A stretch of DNA of 64,000 nt from Candidatus Andeanibacterium colombiense. GTDB lineage: Bacteria; Pseudomonadota; Alphaproteobacteria; Sphingomonadales; Sphingomonadaceae. The first letter of the stretch is position 1; each line of letters begins with the position of its first letter. This document shows, one piece after another, positions 1-9,317 of the stretch. Position numbers and translations under genes: made by a program. The stretch is taken from NCBI GenBank assembly GCA_029202985.1, contig CP119316.1, forward strand, positions 2,542,001-2,606,000. Direction: 5' to 3'. The notes under the pieces were generated by a model. That model was not told the origin of the DNA. It saw only the letters and a program-made list of their open reading frames with translations, and did not search any database.

Positions 1-71
1 TCGGCTTCGCGCCCAAGCCAAATTTGTTCAAGGCTATCGCCCACGAGGCTGCCATTGTCACCGCCTGCCAT
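1..71 (-). CDS. possible 5' end of a gene leaving the window
   Basis: An ATG on the minus strand at 71 opens a frame that stays open for 23 codons to the window edge and reads MAGGDNGSLVGDSLEQIWLG and onward. The composition is protein-like, but no clear Shine-Dalgarno precedes it and I recognise no family. It could be the start of a real gene divergent from nothing obvious, or a chance open frame. Only the neighbouring sequence can decide. Confidence 0.25.
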   Translation of the reverse strand, partial: MAGGDNGSLVGDSLEQIWLGREA

Positions 72-691
72 AGTCGCAGCGTCGTGTGCCGCGAGTCGCC
101 CCGATCGATATGGGATTGCCACGGTCTCGATTAACCCTCGGCTACAGGCATTCGCTCCGCCGAAACAGATGCGCGCGTTGAGGAGATATGTCCGCTGATG
201 AGTGGGACGGATTTCATCCTGTCGCTGGACGGAGGAGCGAAAATCGATCACCGCATTCACCGGATGCGAGCATTTGAATCGCAAGCGTCCTGAGCCGCAT
301 AAAACGTACTCGTACCCGGCTCGTTCAAGAGCAATGGGCCCTAATTTCATCCGCCTCGCCATCGGGCGTCCCGAGTTTCGCGTGGGCCTTGGCTGGTCGG
401 TCGCGGATTGAGGTACGACGCGGCTTCCAACGACGTATTTGAGCCATCCACGCTGGAACGTTGGGTATGCGTTGGCCCTTCTCGTGCTTTGGACGCGCGA
501 AGGCGTCCAGCTTATGGAAACCACATCCCGGTTCCACGCTTCGCTCACGCGTTTCGCACAGCGGGAGAAGAGGAAGGCGAGCGCCGTGTCGTTGGTCATC
601 GCCCTCCGCGCTTCGACAACGCGAGGGGCAGGACGTATCAGAATGTACCTTGGCTCGCCCGCTGAGTGGGCCGGAGGACGTAACAAGTGAT
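72..691. other. about 620 bp with no supported gene
   Basis: Several overlapping short frames cover this stretch on both strands, but none has a recognisable motif, a good ribosome binding site or protein-like composition. It lies downstream of the methyltransferase gene. It may be decayed coding sequence at the edge of the accessory region; I see no insertion sequence ends or RNA gene in it. Confidence 0.5.
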
Positions 692-1429
692 TCAGCTCTT
701 TTTCTGAGCGAAAACAAGCATAACCTCCCCGCCCATCAATGGTTTTTTTACGTAGTTTATGATGGATAGGATGCGAGTTAAAATCACCGAATTGAAATTA
801 TAACCCGGCTCCGGATTCCAAGTATAAGAATGATTTGACCATTTATTTTTAGGAAAATGGCGGCGAAGAGCTCGCATTGAATTTAATCTATAAAATGTTG
901 GGAAGACGTCGTGGGCAGCGCGACCACCTGGTTGAACTTTGGTGAGGACGTTCGCATGCTTCGAATTTGGAATGAGTTTACTCCCAACCACCAAAGTCGA
1001 GTATAAATGCGGCGTTCTAGCGCAAAGCCATCCCCCAGGTTTTAGAACTCTATACAGTTCGGCCGAAATCAGGGCAGGATCTGCGATATGCTCGAATACG
1101 TGATCAGAATAGATCAAATCGAAAGCTTCGTCGTCTGCGGGAATTTGAATCCCATCGAAAATAAGGCCTTCGTCGAGGGTTGGGTTGGTGGTTACGACCG
1201 GGTCGATGTCGATGCCTGTGACCCTTCGAACGCGATTTTTGAAATTAGTGATCCCGCGAATGTACGGCAACCTGTGTTCGGAAAGCAGGCCTCGCCCCGC
1301 GCCGAAGTCGAGGATGCTCATTTCCGGCTCCACCAGCGCGTTGATCCGTCCAAAGAACTGCACGGTGCCTGCATAGCGGGTAAAGCCTCCCGCCCCGTAT
1401 TCCGGATAAAGCCTCTCGTATGCATTCAT
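692..1429 (-). CDS. class I SAM-dependent methyltransferase
   Basis: A 245-residue protein of the class I methyltransferase fold (Methyltransf_11 type). The SAM-binding motif I is seen as LDFGAGRG near residue 41. An acidic residue at the end of the second strand is in TGIDID, motif IV-like sequence is YSDHVFEHI near residue 108, and the following loop is KPGGWLCARTPH. The substrate is unknown. The coding sequence is visibly richer in A+T than ahcY beside it, which suggests acquisition or relaxed selection. It reads in the same direction as ahcY but is separated from it by about 120 bp. Similar enzymes are common in polysaccharide loci, and the EPS locus starts about 4 kb away, so a role in glycan or lipid methylation is possible but inferred only. 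Confidence 0.8.
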   Translation of the reverse strand: MNAYERLYPEYGAGGFTRYAGTVQFFGRINALVEPEMSILDFGAGRGLLSEHRLPYIRGITNFKNRVRRVTGIDIDPVVTTNPTLDEGLIFDGIQIPADDEAFDLIYSDHVFEHIADPALISAELYRVLKPGGWLCARTPHLYSTLVVGSKLIPNSKHANVLTKVQPGGRAAHDVFPTFYRLNSMRALRRHFPKNKWSNHSYTWNPEPGYNFNSVILTRILSIINYVKKPLMGGEVMLVFAQKKS

Positions 1430-1548
1430 AAGCGTTATCCTTGCATTCCGAATCTCTATGGTGAGTTAGTGCTTAATGTGAGGGGTTAGATCAAAGCCGA
1501 AGTTTGTGAAAATTCTGCAGGGCAATGAACCGGGTACTGTGGAGGCGA

Positions 1549-2973
1549 TCAATAGCGGTAATGATCGGCCTTGAAAGGCCCTTGCTGGGGGACGCCGATG
1601 TAATCGGCCTGGCGCTGGGACAGGGTGGTGAGTTTGACCCCGAGCTTGTCGAGGTGGAGCGCGGCGACCTTCTCGTCGAGATGCTTGGGCAGCACGTAGA
1701 CCTGGTTCTGGTACTCGTCGCCCTTGGTGTAGAGCTCGATCTGCGCCAACACCTGGTTGGTGAAGCTGCTGCTCATCACGAAGCTCGGGTGACCGGTCGC
1801 GCAGCCGAGGTTCACCAGCCGGCCCTTGGCCAGGATGATGATCTGCTTGCCGTCCGGGAACTTCACCAGGTCGGTCCCCGGCTTGACCTCGGTCCATTCG
1901 TAATTGTCGAGCGCCGCGATCTGGATCTCGCTGTCGAAGTGGCCGATGTTGCACACGATGCTCATCGGCTTCATCGCCTTCATGTGCTCGGCGGTGATCA
2001 CGTCCTCGTTGCCGGTCGCGGTGCAGAAGATGTCGCAGCGGGTAACCGCCTCTTCCATCGTCACGACCTCATAGCCCTCCATCGCCGCCTGCAATGCGCA
2101 GATCGGATCGATCTCGGTCACCATCACCCGCGCGCCGCCCTGGCGCAGCGAGGCGGCGCTGCCCTTGCCGACATCGCCGAAGCCGGCGACGCAGGCGACC
2201 TTGCCTGCCAGCATCACGTCGGTCGCGCGGCGGATCGCGTCGACCAGGCTTTCCTTGCAGCCGTAGAGATTGTCGAACTTCGACTTGGTCACGCTGTCGT
2301 TCACATTGATCGCCGGGAACGGCAGGCGGCCGTCCTTGGCGATCTGGTACAGGCGGTGGACCCCGGTGGTGGTCTCTTCACTGACGCCCTTGATGTTCTT
2401 CACGCTGGCGGTGAGATAGCCCGGCTTCGCCTTGAGGAACGCGTTCAGCGCGCGGACGAACTCGATCTCCTCGGCGTTCGAGGGCTCGAACAAAGTCTCG
2501 CCCGCTTCGACCCGCGCGCCCCACAGCGCGAACATCGTCGCATCGCCGCCGTCGTCGAGGATCATGTTGCAGGTAAGCTCGTCATCGCCCGAACGCGACC
2601 AGTCGAAGATCTCGGCGACGTAATCCCAATACTCGGCCAGGCTCTCGCCCTTGATCGCGAACACCGGGATCCCCGCAGCAGCGATCGCGGCCGCCGCATG
2701 GTCCTGGGTCGAGAAGATGTTGCAGGTCGCCCAGCGCACTTCGGCGCCCAGCGCGACCAGCGTCTCGATCAGCACCGCGGTCTGGATCGTCATGTGCAGC
2801 GATCCGGTGATCCGCGCGCCCTTCAGCGGCTGAGAAGCGCCGTACTCGGACCGCAGCGCCATCAGCCCCGGCATCTCCGTCTCCGCGATCTCGATCTCCA
2901 GACGGCCGTAATCCGCTTGGCTGATGTCCTTCACGATGTAGTCGTTCTGTTCGATCTTGGCGGCACTTGCCAT
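1549..2973 (-). CDS. ahcY: adenosylhomocysteinase
   Basis: S-adenosyl-L-homocysteine hydrolase of 474 residues, the usual length for alphaproteobacteria. It cleaves SAH to adenosine and homocysteine in the cytoplasm using a tightly bound NAD, which removes the product inhibitor of SAM-dependent methyltransferases. The NAD-binding glycine-rich loop reads GFGDVGKGSA. Substrate-domain sequences such as ITGSLHMTIQTAVLIETL, NVNDSVTKSKFDNLYG and the C-terminal KADHYRY are characteristic. The gene lies 28 bp after metK on the same strand, with the MetE-like gene upstream of that, so the three form a methyl-cycle operon. The stretch from 1430 to 1548 shows no further gene. Confidence 0.98.
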   Translation of the reverse strand: MASAAKIEQNDYIVKDISQADYGRLEIEIAETEMPGLMALRSEYGASQPLKGARITGSLHMTIQTAVLIETLVALGAEVRWATCNIFSTQDHAAAAIAAAGIPVFAIKGESLAEYWDYVAEIFDWSRSGDDELTCNMILDDGGDATMFALWGARVEAGETLFEPSNAEEIEFVRALNAFLKAKPGYLTASVKNIKGVSEETTTGVHRLYQIAKDGRLPFPAINVNDSVTKSKFDNLYGCKESLVDAIRRATDVMLAGKVACVAGFGDVGKGSAASLRQGGARVMVTEIDPICALQAAMEGYEVVTMEEAVTRCDIFCTATGNEDVITAEHMKAMKPMSIVCNIGHFDSEIQIAALDNYEWTEVKPGTDLVKFPDGKQIIILAKGRLVNLGCATGHPSFVMSSSFTNQVLAQIELYTKGDEYQNQVYVLPKHLDEKVAALHLDKLGVKLTTLSQRQADYIGVPQQGPFKADHYRY

Positions 2974-3001
2974 TTCGTAAGCTCCTGAAAGTCTTATGGG
3001 A

Positions 3002-4213
3002 TCAGCCGAGGGCGGCCTTGAGGTCGTCGACCAGATCGGTCTTTTCCCAGGTGAAGAAATCGCCTTCCGGCTTGCGCCCGAAGTGGCCGTAAGCGGCGGT
3101 CTTGCGGTAGATCGGCTTGTTCAGCCTCAAATGCGTGCGGATCCCGCGCGGGGTCAGCCCGCCAAGCTTCTCGATCCCCATGATCGCGCCTTCGATCGCG
3201 CTGTCATCGACCGTGCCGGTGCCGTGGGTATCGACATAGAGCGACAGCGGCTTGCTGACCCCGATCGCATAGGCGAGCTGGATCGTGCAACGCCGGGCAA
3301 GGCCCGCCGCGACGATGTTCTTCGCGAGGTAACGCGAGATATAGGCGGCCGAACGGTCGACCTTGGTCGGATCCTTGCCGCTGAACGCACCGCCGCCATG
3401 CGGGGCGGCGCCGCCGTAAGTGTCGACGATGATCTTGCGCCCGGTCAGCCCGGCGTCGCCGTCCGGTCCGCCGATCTCGAAGCTGCCGGTCGGGTTGATG
3501 TGATATTCGGTCTCGTCGCTTAGCAGGCTCGCCGGCATCACCTCCGCGATCACCCTGCGAACATAGGACTTGAGCTCGGCTTCCTTGTCGCCCGCGTCAT
3601 AGCCCTTCGCGTGCTGGGTCGAGACGACGATCGCGGTCGCGGCGGCGGCCTTGCCGTCTTCGAAGCGCAGAGTGACCTGGCTTTTGGTATCGGGTTCGAG
3701 GAACGGCGCCGCACCGCTGTGGCGATCGGCCGCCATGCGTTCGAGGATCTTGTGGCTGTAGTCCAGCGTCGCCGGCATCAGATCGGGCGTCTCGTCGCAG
3801 GCGAAGCCGAACATGATCCCCTGGTCGCCCGCGCCTTCGTCCTTGTTGCCGCTGGCATCGACGCCCTGCGCAATGTGGACCGACTGGGCATGGAGGTTGT
3901 TCGAGAAATCGAGCGTTTCCCAGTGGAAACCGTCCTGCTCATAGCCGATGTCCTTGACCACGCCGCGCACGACCTGCTCGATCTCGGCGAGCGCACCGGG
4001 GGCCCAGGCGCCATTCTCATACACGCCCTTGCAGCGGATCTCGCCCGCCAGCACGATTTTCTGCGTGGTGGTCAGCGTTTCGCAGCCGATCCGCGCTTCC
4101 GGGTCCTTCGACAGGAACAGATCGACCACCGCATCGGAAATCTGGTCCGAGACCTTGTCGGGGTGGCCTTCCGAGACGCTTTCGGAAGTGAACAGATAGG
4201 TGGCGCGTTCCAT
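3002..4213 (-). CDS. metK: S-adenosylmethionine synthetase
   Basis: Methionine adenosyltransferase of 403 residues, which makes SAM from methionine and ATP. The signature segments are plain: GHPDKVSDQISDAVVD near the N-terminus, GAGDQGIMFGFACDE in the middle, and the phosphate-binding GGGAFSGKDPTKVDRSAAY further on. It is about 20 residues longer than the E. coli enzyme, as is common in alphaproteobacteria. It lies 52 bp downstream of the MetE-like gene and 28 bp upstream of ahcY, all on the minus strand, so synthesis, use and recycling of SAM are likely co-transcribed. I looked for a SAM or SAH riboswitch in the short gaps and saw none. Confidence 0.98.
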   Translation of the reverse strand: MERATYLFTSESVSEGHPDKVSDQISDAVVDLFLSKDPEARIGCETLTTTQKIVLAGEIRCKGVYENGAWAPGALAEIEQVVRGVVKDIGYEQDGFHWETLDFSNNLHAQSVHIAQGVDASGNKDEGAGDQGIMFGFACDETPDLMPATLDYSHKILERMAADRHSGAAPFLEPDTKSQVTLRFEDGKAAAATAIVVSTQHAKGYDAGDKEAELKSYVRRVIAEVMPASLLSDETEYHINPTGSFEIGGPDGDAGLTGRKIIVDTYGGAAPHGGGAFSGKDPTKVDRSAAYISRYLAKNIVAAGLARRCTIQLAYAIGVSKPLSLYVDTHGTGTVDDSAIEGAIMGIEKLGGLTPRGIRTHLRLNKPIYRKTAAYGHFGRKPEGDFFTWEKTDLVDDLKAALG

Positions 4214-4265
4214 GGTTTAGCCTTTGCTTCAAATTGTTAACTTCTTAGCTTTTAAAGCTTTAGGA

Positions 4266-5375
4266 TCAGCCCCAGACTTCCTCGGCCACCTCGACCACCA
4301 GGCGGATCTTGTCCGACTGCTGCTGGATCGAGAGATCGTTGCCGTGGTGGGTCGAGGCGAAGCCGCACTGGGGCGAGAGCGCGAGCTGGTCGAGCGAGGT
4401 GAACTTGAGCGCCTCGTCGATCCGACGCTTGACGTCGTCCTTGGTTTCGAGCTCGCCGAGCTTGGTGGTGACGAGGCCGAGCACGACGACCTTGCCCTTG
4501 GGCAGGAACCGCAGCGGCGCGAAATCGCCCGAGCGGGGATCGTCGTATTCGAGCAGGAAGGCGTCGATCTCGAGTTCGTTGAACATGATTTCCGCCACCG
4601 GCTCATAGCCGCCCTCGGCCGCCCAGCTTGAGCGGAAATTACCGCGGCACAAATGGATCGCCTTGAGCATGTCGGCCGGCGCATCCCGGAACGAGGCGTT
4701 GATCAGCGCGGCATAGGCGCGCGGGGTCTCGTCCGGATCGACGCCGCGCTTGCGGGCGTTCTCGCGGTGGGTCTCGTCGCAGAGATAGGCGAGGTTGGTA
4801 TCGTCGAACTGGAGATAGCGGCAGCCGGCATCGGCGAGATCGGCGACTTCGGCGCGATAGGCCTCGGCGACATCGTCGTAGAACTGCTGCATCTCGGGAT
4901 AGACGTCGGCCGGGATGCCGTCGCGCCCGGCGCGGAAGTGCAGCATGGTCGGCGACGGGATCGTGACCTTCGGGGTCTCGCTCACCACGCTCCTGAGATA
5001 TTCGAAATTGGCCCGCTCGATCGGCTTGGCGTGCCTGATCTTGCCGTCGATCACCATCCGCGGCGGGGCGAAATGGACATCGGTCCCGGCGGCGTTGTGG
5101 AACGCCACTTCCATCCCGCCTTCTTCGACCACGCCGTCGAGCTGGAGCAGGAAATCGGTGTGGAAGAACTTGCGGCGGAACTCGCCGTCGCTGACCGCCT
5201 TGAGGCCGAGGCTTTCCTGATATTTGGCGATATCCTTGATCGCCTGGTCCTCGATGAAACGGAGGTTTTCCGCCGGCAATTCGCCCTTGGCGAAGGCATC
5301 GCGCGCGTCGAGCACGGTGGCGGGGCGGAGAAAGGAACCGACATGGTCGGCGCGGGAGGGCAATTGAGCGCTCAT
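4266..5375 (-). CDS. MetE C-terminal-domain type methyltransferase
   Basis: A 369-residue protein corresponding to the catalytic C-terminal half of cobalamin-independent methionine synthase (COG0620 type). The zinc-site pieces are retained: HLCRGNF supplies the His and Cys of an HxC pair, FNELEIDAFLLEYDD carries the acidic ligand region, and SPQCGFAS gives the second Cys. It lacks the N-terminal MetE domain, so it is not a complete MetE. I chose the ATG at 5375 because MSAQLPSRADHVGSFLRP is a family-like start; an upstream in-frame ATG at 5489 would add 38 residues of unlikely sequence. It heads the minus-strand run with metK and ahcY, which supports a role in methylating homocysteine, but the methyl donor is not evident from sequence. 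Confidence 0.85.
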   Translation of the reverse strand: MSAQLPSRADHVGSFLRPATVLDARDAFAKGELPAENLRFIEDQAIKDIAKYQESLGLKAVSDGEFRRKFFHTDFLLQLDGVVEEGGMEVAFHNAAGTDVHFAPPRMVIDGKIRHAKPIERANFEYLRSVVSETPKVTIPSPTMLHFRAGRDGIPADVYPEMQQFYDDVAEAYRAEVADLADAGCRYLQFDDTNLAYLCDETHRENARKRGVDPDETPRAYAALINASFRDAPADMLKAIHLCRGNFRSSWAAEGGYEPVAEIMFNELEIDAFLLEYDDPRSGDFAPLRFLPKGKVVVLGLVTTKLGELETKDDVKRRIDEALKFTSLDQLALSPQCGFASTHHGNDLSIQQQSDKIRLVVEVAEEVWG

Positions 5376-5682
5376 ATGAAATCCTGTCGCTAGCGGTAAG
5401 GGTGCTAAGCCAGGGTCATAACGCGGGCTCGCGCTCGTCCGACAGGCAGCGCATATTATATTTGTGCAGTGCAGCGCAACCCAAGACATGTATGATTGCT
5501 AGCATATTCCTCTCCGGCAAAGGCCCTAACGTCAAGGCTCTGGCTTCGACCAAGCGCGAGCCATCGATGCATTTTGGGATCTCGCATTGCCACAATTGGC
5601 GGGAGCATTCCTAGCGGGTCCTCCAAACCGACTTTCCGACCTACGCACGATCATCGACAGCCATCATTAGTCGAGTAAGTTC

Positions 5683-7053
5683 TTGACGCGATGCCGCGAA
5701 ATCTCGACTGGTCCGCCCGAGGATTCTTTGGCGACGGCGGGCCAGCCGCGCAGGAAATTAGGGGTCGCTTTGCGCATCTTCACTAAGAACCACCGTGTGC
5801 TCAATTTCGCGGGCCTCCTAGCCGGATTTGGTCTCGGGCAGGGTTCGCTCTTCGTGGTGCAGACTTGGTTGCTCGCGACCGATCACGTCACCTTTCTCGG
5901 GCATTTTAGTTTCATCTTCACCATGGTGATACTGGCCTATCAGGCGATCGATCTGGGCGGACTTGTTATTCTTGCTCGCCGTGTCGCTGCGGATGAGGAA
6001 AGCTCCGCCCATGACCTCTCGACCTTTTATTGGTCGTTTTCGCTAGTCCGATTTATCATCGCGTTGCTACTCGCGGTTGCGGCTGCCTGCTGGTGGGTGG
6101 GCGATCCAATGGGTTTTAGCAGCAGCTATACGGGCGCTGCGACGTTGGGGCTGATCGTGTTCTCCCTTAATCCCGGCGGTCTCCTCGACGGTTACAACAA
6201 AAGTGGATGGAGCGGCGCAACTTGGGCACTTCCCTTCGTTGCGAGCGCTATCGCTCTGCCATTTTGCCCGGAACTCCGGCCTGGCCAAGCCGGGTTTATC
6301 TTGGGCGGCGCGCTGTCGGTCGGAGCGATATTCGCAGTTGTAGGACAATATGTGATTTTGCACCGGCACGGAGCACGCCCGCTATGGAGGCGGCCGAACA
6401 GCCTCGCGATGCGGGCAACTGGGCGGGAAGCACTACTGTACATGATTGGCTGGCTTCCCGGGCAGCTTTATTTTCGGGGGCAGATCGCGCTTGCCATGGC
6501 GCTACTTGGCCCAGTGCCGACGGCGCTAATTGTTTATGCGAAACAAGTCGTCATGTCATCGACGCGGTTTCTGTATTTCGCCAGAAGGATTGAATATCCC
6601 AATTTGGTCAAGCAACTCGCCGACGGCCAACGCTTGGTCTATAAGATTCTAACGATCCAAAGAATAAGCCTTTATATGGGCGTCGTAGGAATGCTGGGCC
6701 TTGCTGGGTTCGGGATTGCCTTGCATTTTGCATTTCCCGGGCAGTTGAAGGGGGCGGGTCTTATCATCGCGCTGTTCGCACCAATCGTGCTGACCGCGTC
6801 GGTAAACGCCACTTTCATGCAAGCCTGCTATGCCATGAAGCGCACCGGAGACAGCGCCTGGACCGCTATTCTGATCGCGACAGCGGGGCTCGCGTTGCAG
6901 GCCATCTTGACGCCATTTTTCGGCATGGCGGGAATCGCCTTAGCAGAGGGGCTTTGCCAGCTGGGCGGCGCTGGGTTGATTGTGCTGGTCCTCAGCGAAC
7001 GGATCAGGTTCGCTCAAGGCTCAAAGCGTGCCCAGAAGGCGCATACAGATTAG
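5683..7053 (+). CDS. polysaccharide flippase (Wzx-like)
   Basis: A hydrophobic protein of up to 456 residues with about a dozen predicted membrane segments, matching the oligosaccharide flippase/MATE-like group that moves lipid-linked sugar repeat units across the inner membrane. Phrases such as FAGLLAGFGLGQGSLFVVQT at the first helix and regularly spaced Gly-rich helices support this. The longest frame begins with TTG at 5683. An alternative TTG at 5770, preceded by a purine-rich AGGAAATTAGGGG, would start at LRIFTKNHRV and give about 427 residues, which I think more likely. It is the first plus-strand gene of the polysaccharide locus. The 190 bp before it should contain its promoter, but none was identified with confidence. 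Confidence 0.8.
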   Translation: MTRCREISTGPPEDSLATAGQPRRKLGVALRIFTKNHRVLNFAGLLAGFGLGQGSLFVVQTWLLATDHVTFLGHFSFIFTMVILAYQAIDLGGLVILARRVAADEESSAHDLSTFYWSFSLVRFIIALLLAVAAACWWVGDPMGFSSSYTGAATLGLIVFSLNPGGLLDGYNKSGWSGATWALPFVASAIALPFCPELRPGQAGFILGGALSVGAIFAVVGQYVILHRHGARPLWRRPNSLAMRATGREALLYMIGWLPGQLYFRGQIALAMALLGPVPTALIVYAKQVVMSSTRFLYFARRIEYPNLVKQLADGQRLVYKILTIQRISLYMGVVGMLGLAGFGIALHFAFPGQLKGAGLIIALFAPIVLTASVNATFMQACYAMKRTGDSAWTAILIATAGLALQAILTPFFGMAGIALAEGLCQLGGAGLIVLVLSERIRFAQGSKRAQKAHTD

Positions 7054-7061
7054 CTCATCGA

Positions 7062-7652
7062 TCACATGGCGTCGTTGCCGGGCGGTGATTTTCTCCATTT
7101 GATGATGCGAGCCGGAACCCCTGCAACGATTGCTCCTGGCGGCACATCCTTCGTAACCACCGCGTTCGCGCCGACCACGGACCCCGAACCGATCCGTACG
7201 CCTCGCGTCACTACCACGGACCGTCCGAGCCAGACGTCATCGCCGATTACGACTGGGGCGGAGATGAAGCCCTGCCCGCGGATTGGAGAGTCTGGGTCGA
7301 CAAAAGCGTGATCATTGTCGCGGATGCTGCAATATTCACCAATCAAACAGTTCTCTCCGATCTCGACACGCTCAATCGCTTCCACAAAACTTCCTTGATT
7401 GATCGACGTACCCCGTCCGACGGACAGGGCCCCGCCCTTGCTGCACCCCATAGTGACCATCGGGCCAATCAGCACGCCATCGCCGATCCGCACGTCGCCA
7501 CCGAAGGAACGTACTATCACCCGACCTTCAATTCTAACACGGCCTTCGAACTCCCACGCTAGGCTCAGCAGGAAGCGCCGGACGCTTCCCCCTATCGCCT
7601 GCCATAACGTTTTTGCCCCGCGGGCGATTGCTTTTCTGAACCCTCGTTTCAT
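7062..7652 (-). CDS. left-handed beta-helix acyltransferase
   Basis: A 196-residue O-acetyltransferase of the hexapeptide-repeat (LbH, maltose/CatB-like) family. Imperfect hexapeptides run through most of the chain (IGDGVLIGP, IGENCLIGEYCSI, IGDDVWLGRSVVV, IGSGSVVGANAVV). The family ending VPPGAIVAGVPARIIKWR is present. The usual active-site His lies in RDNDHAF. Such enzymes acetylate sugars using acetyl-CoA. It is the only gene of the 5.7-18.6 kb block on the minus strand and ends 8 bp from the flippase stop, so it is transcribed convergently. Its exact acceptor cannot be read from the sequence; the location argues for decoration of the polysaccharide. Confidence 0.85.
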   Translation of the reverse strand: MKRGFRKAIARGAKTLWQAIGGSVRRFLLSLAWEFEGRVRIEGRVIVRSFGGDVRIGDGVLIGPMVTMGCSKGGALSVGRGTSINQGSFVEAIERVEIGENCLIGEYCSIRDNDHAFVDPDSPIRGQGFISAPVVIGDDVWLGRSVVVTRGVRIGSGSVVGANAVVTKDVPPGAIVAGVPARIIKWRKSPPGNDAM

Positions 7653-8030
7653 CTGGTTTCCTTTTCGCGGGCAGCTAGGCGAAGTCGACCGGATGCCGCA
7701 AGCGCGCGCAACACAAAGGAGCAGGCTATACCGGGAGGAGGCGATGCTAGTCGCCGGACTTGGTTTTGTGCAGCTCCTGCCAGCGTTTCCAAAGTGGCGA
7801 TTTTCCGGCGCAGGGAAAGCGAATTCGAAAAGCCGTAAGGGTGGCGTACAGCTTCAGGCGCCATTCCGCACATTTCGTTCGAAGCCTTTGATGGGCGGTT
7901 GACTTGAAGCAACGGAGGCGGGTAGCGAGTTGTTCGCAGGTGCAAAATTTTTGCCGACCGGTAGGCTAAGTGCAACTCGTATCACATGAATGGAAGGCGC
8001 CGACATTGTCGGCGTGAGGCGGGCAAAGCT
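7653..8030. promoter_or_regulatory. 378-bp divergent intergenic region
   Basis: This gap separates the minus-strand acyltransferase from the plus-strand dehydrogenase that heads a run of eight tightly packed genes. It must therefore hold both promoters. Short frames occur on both strands but have no recognisable motif. I did not find a convincing sigma-70 pair, operator or RNA structure by eye. Confidence 0.45.
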
Positions 8031-9290
8031 ATGAAAATTGCGGTTCTCGGGTTGGGCTATGTGGGCATGACCGCAGCCGCTTGCCTTTCGAAGCAAGGGC
8101 ACCGAGTTTTCGGAATAGACGTAAGCGATGAGAAGATCTTGCAGGTGAATTCCGGCAAGTCGCCGATCCACGAGCCCGGCTTGGATGATCTGATCAAGGC
8201 TGGACTCGAAAAGGGGCTGATTAGCGCCACCAAAGACCTGTCGGTTCTAGCTGAAAGCGACGTGGCCATCGTGTGCGTTGGTACGCCGAGCGCGCCCGAT
8301 GGTTCGCACAATATGGCATATATCGCGGACGTTTCGCGCCAGATCGCCGCGGAAATCGATCCTCAGCGCGAGCGACCATTGGTGGTAATCTATCGCTCGA
8401 CAATCCGGCCTGGCACGATTGAAGGATTAATCGACCCGATTTTCACCGATCGCCTCGGTGCTAACTCAAGCGCTTACGAACTGGTTTACAACCCTGAATT
8501 TCTCCGCGAAGCCACGGCCATTAAGGACTTTTTCGAACCGCCGAAGATCGTGGTCGGGACAAGGGGCGGTCAGCGTTCGGAAGTTATCGATGCCATCAAC
8601 GAGGGCATTGACGCACCCACATTTTACGTACCCTTTCGCGAAGCCGAATTCACCAAATTCGTCGACAACACCTTCCACGCGGTGAAGGTGGCGTTTGCCA
8701 ATGAGATCGGCCGAGTCAGTGGCCTGCTCGGTATCTCCGCGAAGACGATCAGCGAAATATTCCTGTCGGACACCAAGCTTAACATTTCTCCCTATTACTT
8801 ACGTCCAGGCGGGGCTTTCGGCGGCTCATGCCTACCAAAGGATGTGCGTGCGCTTCAGTACATTTCGGCGGATGTTGGTGCGATGACGCATCTGGTCGAT
8901 TCGCTGATCCGGTCTAACGATGCGCATAAGCATTATCTGTTCGAGTATTGTTCGCGCGACCTAGCGCCGGGAGCATCGGTGTTGATGCTGGGGATCGCAT
9001 TCAAAAGTGATTCAGATGACCTTCGGGAAAGCCCAAACATCGATCTGGCGCGGAAATTGCTCGGCGCGGGGTACAAACTTTCGATCTATGATCCGCAGGT
9101 CAGGCCCGCCGCGCTGTTAGGCCAGAACCTAGGTTACGCCTTTTCAAACATTCCCGCTTTGCGCGAATTGCTGGTCGAACGCGACGATGCGCTTAGTGCG
9201 CATTATGATCTGGTAATCGACACGCGTGGCAAGGCGGAAGAGTTGCCCTTGCAGGCGGACCGGATCATCAACGTCAATACGCTCGCCTGA
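8031..9290 (+). CDS. nucleotide-sugar 6-dehydrogenase (GDP-mannose type)
   Basis: A 419-residue NAD-dependent dehydrogenase of the UDP-glucose/GDP-mannose dehydrogenase family, which oxidises the C6 alcohol of a nucleotide sugar to a carboxylate. The Rossmann motif is IAVLGLGYVGMTAA, followed by SPIHEPGLDDLI and NPEFLREATAIKDF. The catalytic Cys lies in AFGGSCLPKDVRAL, and the NAD-site ending is AFKSDSDDLRESPNIDLA. The segment KLNISPYYLRPGGAFGGSCL resembles AlgD (GDP-mannose) more than UDP-glucose enzymes, so GDP-mannuronate is the likely product. I took ATG 8031 because the sequence immediately gives the Rossmann strand. It starts the plus-strand operon through the polymerase. GDP-mannose genes lie at 33.9-35.8 kb. 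Confidence 0.88.
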   Translation: MKIAVLGLGYVGMTAAACLSKQGHRVFGIDVSDEKILQVNSGKSPIHEPGLDDLIKAGLEKGLISATKDLSVLAESDVAIVCVGTPSAPDGSHNMAYIADVSRQIAAEIDPQRERPLVVIYRSTIRPGTIEGLIDPIFTDRLGANSSAYELVYNPEFLREATAIKDFFEPPKIVVGTRGGQRSEVIDAINEGIDAPTFYVPFREAEFTKFVDNTFHAVKVAFANEIGRVSGLLGISAKTISEIFLSDTKLNISPYYLRPGGAFGGSCLPKDVRALQYISADVGAMTHLVDSLIRSNDAHKHYLFEYCSRDLAPGASVLMLGIAFKSDSDDLRESPNIDLARKLLGAGYKLSIYDPQVRPAALLGQNLGYAFSNIPALRELLVERDDALSAHYDLVIDTRGKAEELPLQADRIINVNTLA

Positions 9291-9317
9291 GCAGGTTTGA
9301 TCGTGGCTGGCGGCGCT

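Noticed and set aside
202..769. Overlapping short frames at the left edge
   Set aside because: No motif, ribosome site or protein-like composition in any of them.
1525..2988. Long plus-strand frame of 487 codons opposite ahcY
   Set aside because: It is the antisense shadow of a high-GC gene; ahcY is unmistakable on the other strand.
5376..5520. SAM-II or SAH riboswitch upstream of the MetE-like/metK/ahcY operon
   Set aside because: The leader on the minus strand has GC-rich segments, but I could not match the conserved core of SAM-II, SAM-V or SAH riboswitches. A covariance search would settle it.
7649..7975. A 108-codon minus-strand frame between the acyltransferase and the dehydrogenase
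   Set aside because: Composition is basic and pattern-free, and it fills a region that must hold two promoters.
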